Origin: Endomicrobium sp.
GTDB taxonomy: Bacteria; Elusimicrobiota; Endomicrobiia; Endomicrobiales; Endomicrobiaceae
Direction of reading: 5' to 3'
Length of the DNA: 64,000 nt
Assembly: GCA_031262885.1 (NCBI GenBank)
Contig: JAISGV010000003.1
Location: forward strand, 1 to 64,000
Both the position numbers and the translations under genes were made by a program. This document shows, in pieces, positions 1 through 9,049 of this stretch (positions within the stretch are counted from its first letter, which is position 1; each line of letters starts with the position of its first letter). The notes under the pieces were generated by a model, which ran no database searches, was not told the origin of the DNA, and worked only from the letters and a program-made list of their open reading frames with translations.

Positions 1-123
1 GATAATATTGCTATGGATATTGAATTAATAACTCCAATTGCTATGGAAAAACAATTGAGATTTGCAATAAGAGAAGGTGGAAAAACAGTAGGCTCTGGAA
101 TTGTAACAGAAATAATAGAATAA
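1..123 (+). CDS. tuf: Elongation factor Tu, C-terminal end (partial)
   Basis: The window opens inside this gene; only the last 40 codons are visible. They encode the EF-Tu beta-barrel domain 3 end, with the family hallmarks [21 protein letters not shown] and a closing [11 protein letters not shown]-Tu carries aminoacyl-tRNA to the ribosomal A site in the cytoplasm. Its place just before rpmG, tRNA-Trp, secE and nusG matches the common bacterial tuf-rpmG-secE-nusG-rplK order, which supports the call. The GTPase domain lies upstream of the window and cannot be assessed. Confidence 0.97.
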   Translation, partial: DNIAMDIELITPIAMEKQLRFAIREGGKTVGSGIVTEIIE

Positions 124-175
124 TTGAAAATGAATAATATGAAATTGTAAACTTTGTAAAGGAATAAATAATAAA

Positions 176-337
176 ATGTCAGAAAGAAATATAGTAGTTA
201 TAGCATGTAGTGTTTGTAAAAATAGAAACTATTATTTTAGCATTCATAAAAAAAAATCTCAAAATATAGGTAAATTACTCTTAAATAAATTTTGTAAAAG
301 TTGTAAAAAACACACAATGCATAAAGAAACAAAATAA
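176..337 (+). CDS. rpmG: 50S ribosomal protein L33
   Basis: A 53-residue basic protein of the normal L33 length, part of the large ribosomal subunit near the E site. It has two Cys pairs (CSVC near residue 11 and CKSC near residue 40), so it is the zinc-binding (C+) form of L33, and the end HTMHKETK matches the family tail. An AAAGGA ribosome site lies a short distance upstream of the ATG. It sits between tuf and tRNA-Trp, the usual location. Confidence 0.95.
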   Translation: MSERNIVVIACSVCKNRNYYFSIHKKKSQNIGKLLLNKFCKSCKKHTMHKETK

Positions 338-352
338 TAATTTTGTAAAAAA

Positions 353-425
353 AGGGGTATAGGCTAAATTGGTAAACTACTGGTCTCCAAAACCAGTTTT
401 GAAGGTTCAAGTCCTTCTACCCCTG
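353..425 (+). tRNA. trnW: tRNA-Trp (anticodon CCA)
   Basis: A 73-nt cloverleaf. The 7-bp acceptor stem pairs AGGGGTA with TACCCCT and the discriminator is G. The anticodon loop is CTCCAAA and the T loop contains TTCAAG. CCA is not encoded. The anticodon CCA reads only TGG, which with TGA stops in neighbouring genes argues for the standard code. Lying between rpmG and secE is a common bacterial arrangement. Confidence 0.97.
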
Positions 426-454
426 TTTTTATTATATATAATGCATGGAATTCG

Positions 455-643
455 ATGAATTTAATAAAAGAAATAAAGTTGTTTTTAATAAATGCTTGTA
501 ACGAATTAATTAAAATTACATGGATTAGTAAAAGCGAAGCTATAAGAATTTCTCTTGTAGTATTGTTTTTTATTATCGTTATGTCTATTTTTATTAATCT
601 TATTGATTTTTTCTTAGTTAAAATTATAAGTATTGTATTATAA
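455..643 (+). CDS. secE: Preprotein translocase subunit SecE
   Basis: A 62-residue single-span form of SecE, the essential partner of SecY in the plasma-membrane protein-export channel. An amphipathic N-terminal helix (residues 1-30, including the conserved ELIKITW, where most homologues have EL+KV.WP) is followed by one hydrophobic membrane segment (about residues 32-60). The Pro normally found after the Trp is replaced by Ile-Ser. Short one-span SecE is normal outside enterobacteria. It lies 20 bases before nusG, its usual partner gene. Confidence 0.93.
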   Translation: MNLIKEIKLFLINACNELIKITWISKSEAIRISLVVLFFIIVMSIFINLIDFFLVKIISIVL

Positions 644-663
644 AAAATAGTTGGGGTACAAAA

Positions 664-1194
664 ATGTTAAAGCAATGGTATATTGTTCATACTTATTCAG
701 GATATGAAGATAAAGTAAAAAACAGATTAGAAGTCGCTATTTCTAATTTAAATATGAGTAATATTATTTCTAAAATAATAATACCAACCGAAGAAATTAT
801 TCTGATAAAAAATAATAAAAAAAATATAAAAAAAAGAAAATTTTATCCAGGCTATGTTTTTATTGAAATGAATATGAATACTAAATCATATTGGATAGTA
901 ATGAATATATTGGGAGTAACAGGATTTTTGGGCGGAACAAAACCTATCCCAATGTTAACAAATGAAGTTACTAATTTATTAAATAACCTTATTACTGCAG
1001 AAAATTCAAAACCAAAACCTGCAATATCTTTTGATAAGGAAGAAAATGTACGTATTATAGAAGGACCTTTTAAACATTTTGTTGGTACTGTTGAAGAAGT
1101 TAATCATGAAAAAGGAAAACTCAAAATTATGGTTACTATTTTTGGTAGACCTACTCCAGTAGAGTTAGATTTTTTACAAGTAGAAAAAATATAA
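664..1194 (+). CDS. nusG: Transcription termination/antitermination factor NusG
   Basis: A 176-residue NusG of typical length. The NGN domain (about residues 1-110) starts with KQWYIVHTYSGYEDKV and contains FYPGYVFIEM; it binds the clamp of RNA polymerase. The KOW domain (about 120-176) has EGPFKHFVGTVEEV and ends in VELDFLQVEKI; it contacts NusE or Rho. The gene lies between secE and rplK as in most bacteria. Nothing is missing. Confidence 0.98.
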   Translation: MLKQWYIVHTYSGYEDKVKNRLEVAISNLNMSNIISKIIIPTEEIILIKNNKKNIKKRKFYPGYVFIEMNMNTKSYWIVMNILGVTGFLGGTKPIPMLTNEVTNLLNNLITAENSKPKPAISFDKEENVRIIEGPFKHFVGTVEEVNHEKGKLKIMVTIFGRPTPVELDFLQVEKI

Positions 1195-1224
1195 AAGTCA
1201 TTAAATTATGGGAGATATAATAAC

Positions 1225-1659
1225 ATGGCAGTTAATAAAAAAATGAAAGCAATAGTTAAATTACAAATTCCAGCAGGAGCAGCGAATCCAGCTCCACCTG
1301 TAGGTTCGGCTATTGGTCCGCATGGAATAAACATTATGGAGTTTTGCAAACAATTTAATGAAAAAACAAGTAATTTAGAACCTGGAATGATAATACCAAC
1401 TATAGTTACTATATTTGAAAACAGAACATTTACATTTGTAACAAAAACTCCGCCTGTTTCTGCATTAGTAAAAAAAGCTGTTGGCATTGCTAAAGCCTCA
1501 GGAGCTCCTAACAGAAACAAAGTTGGAAGAATAAACAAAAAACAAATAGAAGAAATAGCAAAACAAAAAATGCAAGATTTAAATACTTTAAATTTAGAAT
1601 CTGCAAAAAATATGATAAAAGGAACTATTAAAAGTATGGGAATTGAAATAATTGAATAA
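1225..1659 (+). CDS. rplK: 50S ribosomal protein L11
   Basis: A 144-residue L11, the protein of the GTPase-associated centre that binds 23S rRNA and factors EF-G and IF2. The N-terminal domain has the conserved proline-rich [19 protein letters not shown], and the C-terminal rRNA-binding domain ends in [16 protein letters not shown] ribosome site precedes the ATG. It is followed by rplA, the normal order. Confidence 0.99.
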   Translation: MAVNKKMKAIVKLQIPAGAANPAPPVGSAIGPHGINIMEFCKQFNEKTSNLEPGMIIPTIVTIFENRTFTFVTKTPPVSALVKKAVGIAKASGAPNRNKVGRINKKQIEEIAKQKMQDLNTLNLESAKNMIKGTIKSMGIEIIE

Positions 1660-1700
1660 ATACGAATTCAACTCAATAAGATTTAATATGGAGAATTTTA

Positions 1701-2384
1701 ATGTCTAAAAAATTAAATAATTCGAAACGATTAATTAATAAAAATGAAATTTATTCACCTATCGTAGCTATTAATTTATTAAAGAAAACAGCTAAAGCAA
1801 AATTTAAAGAGAGTGTTGAAGTACATATTAGACTTAGCTCTAAATATAATAGCAAAAATCAAGTAGTTCGTAATACTGTAATTCTTCCTTATGGTACAGG
1901 AAGAATAAAACGTATTGCTGTTATTACGAAGAATAAAATTATAGCAGAAAAAGCAAAACTTTCCGGAGCTAATATAGTTGGACATGATAATTTAATAAAG
2001 GATATATCAAATTATCAAATAGATTTTGATATTTTAATTGTTGAACATGACAGTATAAAAGATTTAAAGAATGTTGCAAAAATACTTGGACCAAAAGGTT
2101 TAATGCCCAATATAAAATCTGGTACAATTTCTTCTGATATTGAGACTACTATTAAAGAATTTAAAAATGGTAAAATAGAATATAAAAGTGATTCATTTGG
2201 AATAATTCATACAAGTATAGGTAATGTTTCATTTGCCGAAAAAGAAATTATAAATAATTTAAAAGTTTTGATGTCTAGCATTATTAAAACAAAACCCATT
2301 AATTTCAAAGGACAATATATAAATACAGTTTCAGTTTCTTCAACTATGGGGCCTGGAATATTTATTGACTATAAATCTTTATAA
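1701..2384 (+). CDS. rplA: 50S ribosomal protein L1
   Basis: A 227-residue L1, the protein of the mobile stalk that moves E-site tRNA. Visible family blocks are ESVEVHIRL, VILPYGTGR, LGPKGLMPN (the classic L1 signature, about residues 127-135) and the end SSTMGPGIFID. A GGAGA site precedes the ATG. In most bacteria rplJ, rplL, rpoB and rpoC come next; here they are absent and nusA follows after 61 bases, so the ancestral cluster has been broken. Confidence 0.98.
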   Translation: MSKKLNNSKRLINKNEIYSPIVAINLLKKTAKAKFKESVEVHIRLSSKYNSKNQVVRNTVILPYGTGRIKRIAVITKNKIIAEKAKLSGANIVGHDNLIKDISNYQIDFDILIVEHDSIKDLKNVAKILGPKGLMPNIKSGTISSDIETTIKEFKNGKIEYKSDSFGIIHTSIGNVSFAEKEIINNLKVLMSSIIKTKPINFKGQYINTVSVSSTMGPGIFIDYKSL

Positions 2385-2445
2385 ATTATCTAATCCATCA
2401 TAAAATAAAAAATAAGAGTTATAATAAAGAGCAAGGAAGTGTAAT

Positions 2446-3690
2446 ATGACAGAAAAAAGTGAATTTTTATTGACTCTAGAACAAATTGAAAAAGATAAAA
2501 AAATTAATAAGAAAGATATTTTAAATGTTATAGAAAATGCGGTTGCTTCAGCATATAGAAAGCATGTTGGAAAGAATGTCATTGTTGAAGCTACAGTAGA
2601 TCCAATAAAAGAAAAAATAACAGCAAATGTTATTAAAACCGTTGTTAAAAAAGTTAGTAATCCATTATTGGAGATAAATATAAAGGAAGCAAAAAAAATA
2701 AATAAAGAAAGTAAAATTGGTGATAAAATTAAAGTATTTCTTAATACTCAAGATTTTTCTCGTATAGCAGCTCAAACAGCAAAACAGGTTATAATGCAAA
2801 AAATAAAAGAATCAGAAAAAAAAATTCTCTTTGATGAAATGAGTAAGAAGATAGGACAAATCGTAAGTGGTATTATTTATAGAATAATTAATAAAAGCAT
2901 TATAGTTGATTTGGGAAAAACTGAGGCTATTCTACCAATTAGTGAACAAAATCCTAATGAGAAATTTATCATTGGTCAACATATTAGAAGTGTTATTATA
3001 AGAGTTATTAAAAACTCTAAGGGTTCAGGTATAATTTTATCAAGAATAAGTACTGAATTTATTAAAAGACTTTTCGAATTAGAAGTTCCTGAAATTTATG
3101 AAAAGATTATAGAAATTGTAAATATTGTTAGAGAACCTGGTACAAGAACAAAAATAGCTTTATTATCGCATAATCATAAAGTTGACCCAGTAGGGGCTTG
3201 TGTCGGTATAAAAGGAGCAAGAATAAAACCTATAATAGAAGAAATAAGAGGAGAAAAGATTGATTTAATACCATACTCCATAGACTTAAAGAAATATTTA
3301 ATTGATTCATTATCTCCATCAAAAGTTCTTTCAATAAAGATAATTTCTGAAAGAGATAAAAAAGCAGAAGCAATAGTTTCTAATAATATGTTATCTTTAG
3401 CTATAGGAAAAAATGGACATAACGTTAGGCTTGCCATGCATTTAACAGGCTGGCATATAAATATAAAATCTGAAGAGCAAGAAAAACAAGATAAATATGA
3501 AAATTCAGAAATACTTAACAGATTAAATACTATTGGTAAAAAACATATTAGTACTCTTTCAAAAGCAGGTTTCATAACTAAAGAAAAATTATTTTCATTA
3601 TCTGTGAATGATTTAATATCATTACCAGGAATAGGGCCTAAAACCGCTGAAAAAATTCTGAAAGAGATAAAAAAAGTGAATTATAAATGA
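2446..3690 (+). CDS. nusA: Transcription elongation/termination factor NusA
   Basis: A 414-residue NusA, which binds RNA polymerase and nascent RNA to control pausing, termination and antitermination. It has an N-terminal polymerase-binding domain (1-120), an S1 domain (about 130-200, GQIVSGIIYRI), and two KH domains (about 220-345, with DPVGACVGIKGARI and LAIGKNGHNVRLA). A helix-hairpin-helix segment near the C-terminus contains SLPGIGPKTAEKIL. The extra HhH tail is absent from B. subtilis NusA. The usual upstream rimP is missing. It is 13 bases from infB. Confidence 0.97.
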   Translation: MTEKSEFLLTLEQIEKDKKINKKDILNVIENAVASAYRKHVGKNVIVEATVDPIKEKITANVIKTVVKKVSNPLLEINIKEAKKINKESKIGDKIKVFLNTQDFSRIAAQTAKQVIMQKIKESEKKILFDEMSKKIGQIVSGIIYRIINKSIIVDLGKTEAILPISEQNPNEKFIIGQHIRSVIIRVIKNSKGSGIILSRISTEFIKRLFELEVPEIYEKIIEIVNIVREPGTRTKIALLSHNHKVDPVGACVGIKGARIKPIIEEIRGEKIDLIPYSIDLKKYLIDSLSPSKVLSIKIISERDKKAEAIVSNNMLSLAIGKNGHNVRLAMHLTGWHINIKSEEQEKQDKYENSEILNRLNTIGKKHISTLSKAGFITKEKLFSLSVNDLISLPGIGPKTAEKILKEIKKVNYK

Positions 3691-3703
3691 GGTATAAAAT
3701 CTT

Positions 3704-5596
3704 ATGCCATTAAAACGAGTTCATAAAGAAAAAACTAAAAAAGACAATAATGTAAAAAACGATTCTGTTATAAACATAACTCTGAAAAAAAATAATATAA
3801 AGCAATCAGAAATAAAATTGAAAAAAAATAATACTAACAAACATAAAAAAGTAATTAATAAAAAAAATATTAGTAGACAAATTCTTGTGAAAGAATTTAT
3901 AACAGTGAAAAATTTAGCAGATAAATTAAATATAAACAAAGAACAAGTAATGGATAAGCTAAATTTAATAAAAATTACAAAAGATTATGATTACAAACTT
4001 CAAATTGATATTATTATGATTATTGCTAATGAATTTGAATATGATGTCAAGTATTCTTCTCAAAAAAATAAATTAATTTTAAAGAAAAAAATATCTCTAT
4101 TAAAACGTAGACCTCCTGTAGTAACAATTATGGGCCATGTTGACCATGGAAAAACCTCTTTACTTGATAAAATCAGAAAAAGCAATATTGTAAAAAAAGA
4201 GTATGGAGAAATTACCCAACATATTGGAGCGTATAATGTAAAATTAACGAATGGCGAATACATAACTTTTTTGGATACGCCTGGTCATGAAGCATTTATT
4301 TCAATGCGTTATACAAGTGCTAAAATAACAGATTTAATAGTATTAGTTATTTCCGCTACAGAAGGAATAAAAAAACAAACTGTTGAAGCAATTAACCATG
4401 CTAAGAACTATAATGTTCCAATTATTGTTGCATTAAATAAAATAGATTTATCTTCTTCAGATACTGATAAAGTACTTAATGAATTAAGTAAACACGGAAT
4501 TTTATGCGAACAGTGGGGAGGAGATACTATTGTTGTTAATATTTCTGCAAAAAAAAATATAAATATTGATTTGTTAATAGAAATGATATTGCTTAGAACT
4601 GAAATTATGGAATTAAAAGCAAACTATGATAAAAATCCAGAAGGTGTAGTGATTGAAGCTAATCTAGATACCCGTATGGGACCAGTTGCTACATTATTAA
4701 TTCAAAATGGATCTCTAAAATTAGGTGATAATTTAGTTATTGGTACAACATATGCTAAGATAAAAGCTATGTTTGATGAATATGGTAAAAGAATAAAAAT
4801 CGCGACTCCTAGTACTGCTATTAAAATATTAGGTATTAATGAAGTTCCTAGAGTTGGAGATAAGTTTATTTTAGTTATTAATGAGGTAAAAGCTAGAGAA
4901 ATTGTTAGAGAAAGAAAAGATAAATCTAAAACTTTACAATCTTTATCTAGTTCTCCTGTTTTTAACATTAATTATATGAAAGATTCTAAAAAAAATTTTT
5001 TTTTAATATTAAAAACCGATACACAAGGTACCTTAGACGCATTATGTAATGATATTAAAAAATCAATAAAAGTTAAAAATATTAACTTTAAGATAATTCT
5101 AAAAGGTGTTGGCCCTATAACTAAATCAGACGTTAATTTAGCTTTAGTATCTAATGCTTTAATATTTGGATTTAATATCATATTAGATAGCAATATAAAT
5201 AAATTAGCAAAATCTCAAAATGTAAAAATTAATGTTTATAGAATATTATCAGATATAACTGAATATTTAAAAAAGATACTATATGAATTGGATACTTTAC
5301 AAAATCATAATAATGAAAAAATTGTTGGAAAAGCAATTGTAAAACAAATATTTAAATTACCAAATTCTAAAACTGTTTTAGGTTGTTCTATTATAATGGG
5401 GAAAATATCAAAAAATTTAAAAGTTAGAATTATAAGAAAAAATAATAAAATTATTTTTGAAGGTAATATTCTATCTTTAAAAATATTTAAAAATGATGTA
5501 CAAGAAGTTACAGGTAAAGATCATGAGTTTGGAATCATTATTAAAAATTTTTCTGATATGCAATTAGGAGACATAATAGAAACCTTTGTTTTATGA
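3704..5596 (+). CDS. infB: Translation initiation factor IF-2
   Basis: A 630-residue IF-2, the GTPase that brings initiator tRNA to the 30S subunit. A Lys/Asn-rich basic N-terminal stretch (1-60) is followed by the IF2-N helical domain (about 62-110). The G domain has GHVDHGKT (about 143), DTPGHEAF and NKID. Two beta-barrels and the C-terminal initiator-tRNA domain follow, with the late GxxxxxGDIIE-type ending. The N-terminus is much shorter than in enterobacteria, common in small genomes. An A8T9 run lies within the gene at 4988-5004. Confidence 0.98.
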   Translation: MPLKRVHKEKTKKDNNVKNDSVINITLKKNNIKQSEIKLKKNNTNKHKKVINKKNISRQILVKEFITVKNLADKLNINKEQVMDKLNLIKITKDYDYKLQIDIIMIIANEFEYDVKYSSQKNKLILKKKISLLKRRPPVVTIMGHVDHGKTSLLDKIRKSNIVKKEYGEITQHIGAYNVKLTNGEYITFLDTPGHEAFISMRYTSAKITDLIVLVISATEGIKKQTVEAINHAKNYNVPIIVALNKIDLSSSDTDKVLNELSKHGILCEQWGGDTIVVNISAKKNINIDLLIEMILLRTEIMELKANYDKNPEGVVIEANLDTRMGPVATLLIQNGSLKLGDNLVIGTTYAKIKAMFDEYGKRIKIATPSTAIKILGINEVPRVGDKFILVINEVKAREIVRERKDKSKTLQSLSSSPVFNINYMKDSKKNFFLILKTDTQGTLDALCNDIKKSIKVKNINFKIILKGVGPITKSDVNLALVSNALIFGFNIILDSNINKLAKSQNVKINVYRILSDITEYLKKILYELDTLQNHNNEKIVGKAIVKQIFKLPNSKTVLGCSIIMGKISKNLKVRIIRKNNKIIFEGNILSLKIFKNDVQEVTGKDHEFGIIIKNFSDMQLGDIIETFVL

Positions 5597-5644
5597 AAAA
5601 TACGATATTATTTAAAAGATTTGAAAATAGGAGTACTTACTTAA

Positions 5645-6004
5645 ATGTCTAAAACAACATTGCGTAAACGAGTAGTAAGATTATCTATATTATTACAAGA
5701 AGTTATGTCAGATATAATAAAAAAGATCAAAGAATTAGATATGTATTTTATTACTATAATTAAAGTTGATCTTGCAGAAAACTTGCTCAAATGTAAAGTA
5801 TACTATTCTATATTAGATTTAGAAGAAAATAAACAAAAAGTCATTAATATATTAAAATCTAATATAAAAAAAATAAAACTGCAACTAGCTTCACGTTTAA
5901 ATTTAAAGCATACTCCTGATGTATTTTTCGTATATGATTATAGTAACGAACAAGTCACAAGAGTATATAACATTTTAGAAAAAATTAAAAATGAGCACAA
6001 ATAA
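5645..6004 (+). CDS. rbfA: 30S ribosome-binding factor RbfA
   Basis: A 119-residue KH-like cold-shock factor that binds the 30S subunit near the 16S 5' end during maturation. Visible are the N-terminal RLSILLQEVMSDIIKK helix, the central TIIKVDLAENL.CKVYYS strand pair and the end LNLKHTPDVFFVYD, which is the classic RbfA signature. An AGGAG site precedes the ATG. Its last 14 bases overlap the next gene. Confidence 0.95.
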   Translation: MSKTTLRKRVVRLSILLQEVMSDIIKKIKELDMYFITIIKVDLAENLLKCKVYYSILDLEENKQKVINILKSNIKKIKLQLASRLNLKHTPDVFFVYDYSNEQVTRVYNILEKIKNEHK

Positions 6005-6983
6005 TACCAATATTGATAAAATAAATAAAATACGTAATATTATAAATAATAATAAGACGTTTTTAGTTTCAGGCCATATAAGACCAGATGGTGACTGTAT
6101 AGGTTCAGCATTTGCAATGACTTCAGTTTTAAACAGAATTGGAAAAATAGCTTATTTTTATTGCAATGACAATATTCCAAATTCTTTAAAGTTTCTTAAA
6201 AGTAAATTTGTGAAAATAAAAAAAACAATTAAAGCTATTGATATGTTTGATTGTACTATAACATTAGATTCGTCAAATTTTTTCAGAATAGATCCTCATA
6301 ATAAAATTCATATAAAACAATTAGGCAAAATTATAAATATAGATCATCATAGTTCACATACAGATTTTGGATTCATAAATTATGTTGTACCTAAAATGTC
6401 TTCTACTGCTGAATTAGTTTTTGGAATTTTAAATCATATGGATATAAGATTAATAAAAAAAGAAGCTGAAAGTTTATATGTTGGCATATTAACTGATACG
6501 GGATGTTTTAAACAAATAAATACTACATCAAATTCACATATAGATTGTGCTAAACTTATGAAATATAATATAAATATTAATAATATCTATAAAAAAATCT
6601 TTGAAGATTTTACTATTAATACTTTAAAATTTCATAGTATAGCAATACTTAATATGAAAATAATGTTAAATAATAAAATTTCTTATACTGTTATAACAAG
6701 AAATATGTTAGTACAGAATAAAGTTAAAAGGGAAGCCATAAAAGGCATAGTTAATTATGCTTTTAAAATACCTAGTATAATGATTAGTTGTTTATTTGAA
6801 GAAATTAGTAATAAACTTACTAAAGTTAGTTGTCGTTCTGCATTGGGATTTAATGTATTAGAAATCATGAATAAATTCAATGGAGGAGGACATAAAAATG
6901 CAGCAGGTTGTATTATTAAGCAAGAAATTAATGTTGCTATTAAAATGGTAATTTTAGAATTAAAAAATAAAATAAATTTATAA
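5991..6983 (+). CDS. nrnA: DHH-family phosphoesterase (NrnA-type oligoribonuclease/pAp phosphatase)
   Basis: A 330-residue DHH/DHHA1 phosphoesterase. NrnA homologues degrade 2-5-nt RNA leftovers and 3'-phosphoadenosine 5'-phosphate in the cytoplasm. Metal-binding blocks are visible: SGHIRPDGDCIGS (about residue 26), LDSSN, the DHH triad in NIDHHSSHTDFG (about 119), and ILTDTGCF. The DHHA1 substrate motif GGGHKNAAG is near residue 300. Position between rbfA and truB is the usual one for nrnA in Firmicutes and Deltaproteobacteria. It overlaps rbfA by 14 bases. Confidence 0.93.
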   Translation: MSTNNTNIDKINKIRNIINNNKTFLVSGHIRPDGDCIGSAFAMTSVLNRIGKIAYFYCNDNIPNSLKFLKSKFVKIKKTIKAIDMFDCTITLDSSNFFRIDPHNKIHIKQLGKIINIDHHSSHTDFGFINYVVPKMSSTAELVFGILNHMDIRLIKKEAESLYVGILTDTGCFKQINTTSNSHIDCAKLMKYNININNIYKKIFEDFTINTLKFHSIAILNMKIMLNNKISYTVITRNMLVQNKVKREAIKGIVNYAFKIPSIMISCLFEEISNKLTKVSCRSALGFNVLEIMNKFNGGGHKNAAGCIIKQEINVAIKMVILELKNKINL

Positions 6984-6984
6984 A

Positions 6985-7713
6985 GTGATAAATAATATTT
7001 CTGGAATATTACTATTAGATAAACCATTAGGTCTTACTTCTTTTAAACTCATATTTAAAATAAAAAAAATATTAAATTTAAAAAAAATAGGACATTGTGG
7101 CACTTTAGATCCAGCGGCTACAGGATTGTTAATTTCTGTACTGGGTAAAGCTACAAAATTACAAAATAAATTTATGCTAAAGGATAAAATATATTCAAGT
7201 TCTTTTTTATTAGGGACTACTACTGATACTGATGATTTATATGGTAATATAATTTCAAAAAAACATGTGCCAAATCTAACTGTAAAAAGAATGCAAATAA
7301 TAATTAATAATATATTTAAAGGCGAAATTTTTCAGATTCCTCCGATATATTCTGCACTAAAATATCATGGTAAAAAATTTTATGATCTTGCTAGAAAAAA
7401 TATTTCCTTTAAAAGAAAAGAAAGAAAAATAAATATAAAAGAATTTAAAATATTATCATACGATGATATATTTAAAATAGTAAAAGTAAGAATAAAATGT
7501 TCTAGTGGTACTTATATAAGAAGTATAGCTCGTGATTTTGGGAATTATATAGGCTGTGGGGCCACAATCAAAAAATTAAAAAGAGAAAAGATAGGAAATT
7601 TTAATATTGAAGATGCATTAGAGGTAAAAAATCTTGACAATGTAGAGTTAATAAAAAATAAAATCATAGATTATGATAAAATAGAAAAATGTTTAAAATT
7701 AAAAAATCTATAG
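6985..7713 (+). CDS. truB: tRNA pseudouridine(55) synthase TruB
   Basis: A 242-residue TruB, which makes pseudouridine 55 in the T loop of tRNA. The catalytic Asp lies in GHCGTLDPAATGLL (about residue 36-49), and the KPLGLTSF start and CSSGTYIRSIARDFG block are typical. The frame opens with GTG one base after the nrnA stop, and no ATG lies nearby upstream, so GTG is the likely start. It is shorter than E. coli TruB (314) and lacks most of the C-terminal PUA region. It overlaps ribF by 25 bases. Confidence 0.96.
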   Translation: MINNISGILLLDKPLGLTSFKLIFKIKKILNLKKIGHCGTLDPAATGLLISVLGKATKLQNKFMLKDKIYSSSFLLGTTTDTDDLYGNIISKKHVPNLTVKRMQIIINNIFKGEIFQIPPIYSALKYHGKKFYDLARKNISFKRKERKINIKEFKILSYDDIFKIVKVRIKCSSGTYIRSIARDFGNYIGCGATIKKLKREKIGNFNIEDALEVKNLDNVELIKNKIIDYDKIEKCLKLKNL

Positions 7714-8573
7714 TTACTATTGGCACTTTTGATGGAGTTCATATAGGACATAGGTTTCTTATTAAAAAAACTGTATTATACGCAAAAAAAAATAATTTTA
7801 AAAGTATAATAATAATTTTAGAAAAACCATTTAAAAAAGTTTATGGATTGTTAACAACCTTAGCAGAAAAGCAAGAAGAAATAAAGTTCTTCTGCCCTGA
7901 TGAAATATATATAATAAAAGTACCCTCTGACATTTTATTATATAGTTCTAATAAATTTTTATATAAATTTTTAAAAGATAAAATTGCTGTATCTAAGCTG
8001 ATTTGTTCTTATGATTTTGCCTTTGGAAAGAAAAGAGAAGGTAATATAATCTGGTTAAAAAAAAAGTTAATAAAAAATGACATGCAATTAAATGTTATTG
8101 AGCCGTTAAAATATAAATCACAAAATATTTCATCATCATATATTAGACTTGAATTGAAAAAAGGAAATATTGACGCTGTAAAGTCAATGCTGGGTAAAAA
8201 TTATTATTTTAGTGGAATTCCATTCAGAGAAAAAGGGATTGGAATAAAAATAGGATTTCCTACTGTTAATTTAAAAGTAAACTCTAATAAAATTTTACCT
8301 ATAGGGGTCTATATAAGCTTAATATCTCAAGGAACTTTGTTGTACCCATCTATAACTAATATAGGTAATAGAATAAGTTTTGATAGAGGTTCTGACATAA
8401 TACCTGAAACTCATATTTTAGGATTTAATAAAATTTGGCAAGAGAAAAAAACAAAAATAATTTTATTAAAAAAAGTAAGAGATGAAAGAAAATTTTCTAA
8501 TATTAATGACTTAAGAAAACAAATTTTAAAAGATGTAGCAGTTGCTTTGCACTTTTTTCATATAAGTAAATAA
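7689..8573 (+). CDS. ribF: Bifunctional riboflavin kinase / FAD synthetase
   Basis: A 294-residue RibF that makes FMN and FAD from riboflavin. The N-terminal nucleotidyltransferase domain has TIGTFDGVHIGHRFL (about residue 10) and CSYDFAFGKKREG. The C-terminal kinase domain has GIGIKIGFPTVNL, then GVY and a TNIG.R block. It overlaps truB by 25 bases. The usual next genes rpsO and pnp are absent, so the nusA operon ends here. Confidence 0.96.
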   Translation: MFKIKKSIVTIGTFDGVHIGHRFLIKKTVLYAKKNNFKSIIIILEKPFKKVYGLLTTLAEKQEEIKFFCPDEIYIIKVPSDILLYSSNKFLYKFLKDKIAVSKLICSYDFAFGKKREGNIIWLKKKLIKNDMQLNVIEPLKYKSQNISSSYIRLELKKGNIDAVKSMLGKNYYFSGIPFREKGIGIKIGFPTVNLKVNSNKILPIGVYISLISQGTLLYPSITNIGNRISFDRGSDIIPETHILGFNKIWQEKKTKIILLKKVRDERKFSNINDLRKQILKDVAVALHFFHISK

Positions 8574-8661
8574 TAGTTTGTTTTTGTATATAGATATTTT
8601 GTATACTACAACGCTATGGTATATTCTGGATTAAAGTTTTATTTTAAGACAGGGCTTGGTT

Positions 8662-9009
8662 ATGTTTAATTGTATATTTTGTAAAATTAATTTTGGTATA
8701 ATACAAGTTAATAAAGTATACGAAAATAAATTTGTTTTAGCTTTTAAAGATAAACAACCTAAAGCACCAATACATATACTAGTAATTCCAAAAAAGCATA
8801 TAATCAATTTAAATATGGTGAAAAAAAAAGACATATGGCTTCTTGGAATTTTACAATTTAGCATAGTTACAATTGTAAATAAATATCCTGATATGAGAAA
8901 AGGTTATAGGGTTATCAATAATTGTGGTATAAATGGAGGTCAAACTATTTTTCACCTTCATTATCATATACTTGGTGGTAAAATATTTACTGGTCTAATG
9001 AATAATTAA
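8662..9009 (+). CDS. HIT-family nucleotide-binding hydrolase
   Basis: A 115-residue histidine-triad protein. The N-terminal CIFCKI motif is zinc-binding in HINT proteins, AFKDKQPKAPIHILVIPKKHI is the central block, and the HLHYHIL triad near residue 105 carries the catalytic His. Such proteins cleave adenosine phosphoramidates; the physiological substrate is unknown. The frame extends to a TTG at 8656, but the ATG at 8662 gives the family start MFNCIFC. HIT followed by rpsU is a known Clostridia arrangement. Confidence 0.92.
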   Translation: MFNCIFCKINFGIIQVNKVYENKFVLAFKDKQPKAPIHILVIPKKHIINLNMVKKKDIWLLGILQFSIVTIVNKYPDMRKGYRVINNCGINGGQTIFHLHYHILGGKIFTGLMNN

Positions 9010-9049
9010 AAATTTTATAAAATTTGAGGAGGTAGTTCAATATAAAATT

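Noticed and set aside
353-425. Recoding of TGA to Trp, as in some reduced genomes
   Set aside because: The only Trp tRNA seen has a CCA anticodon, and several genes (mutL, pta, ruvA neighbours) end or are bounded by TGA at their expected ends.
1206-1538. 110-codon minus-strand frame opposite rplK
   Set aside because: It is a shadow of the Ala/Pro-rich L11 N-terminus and shows no independent coding sign.
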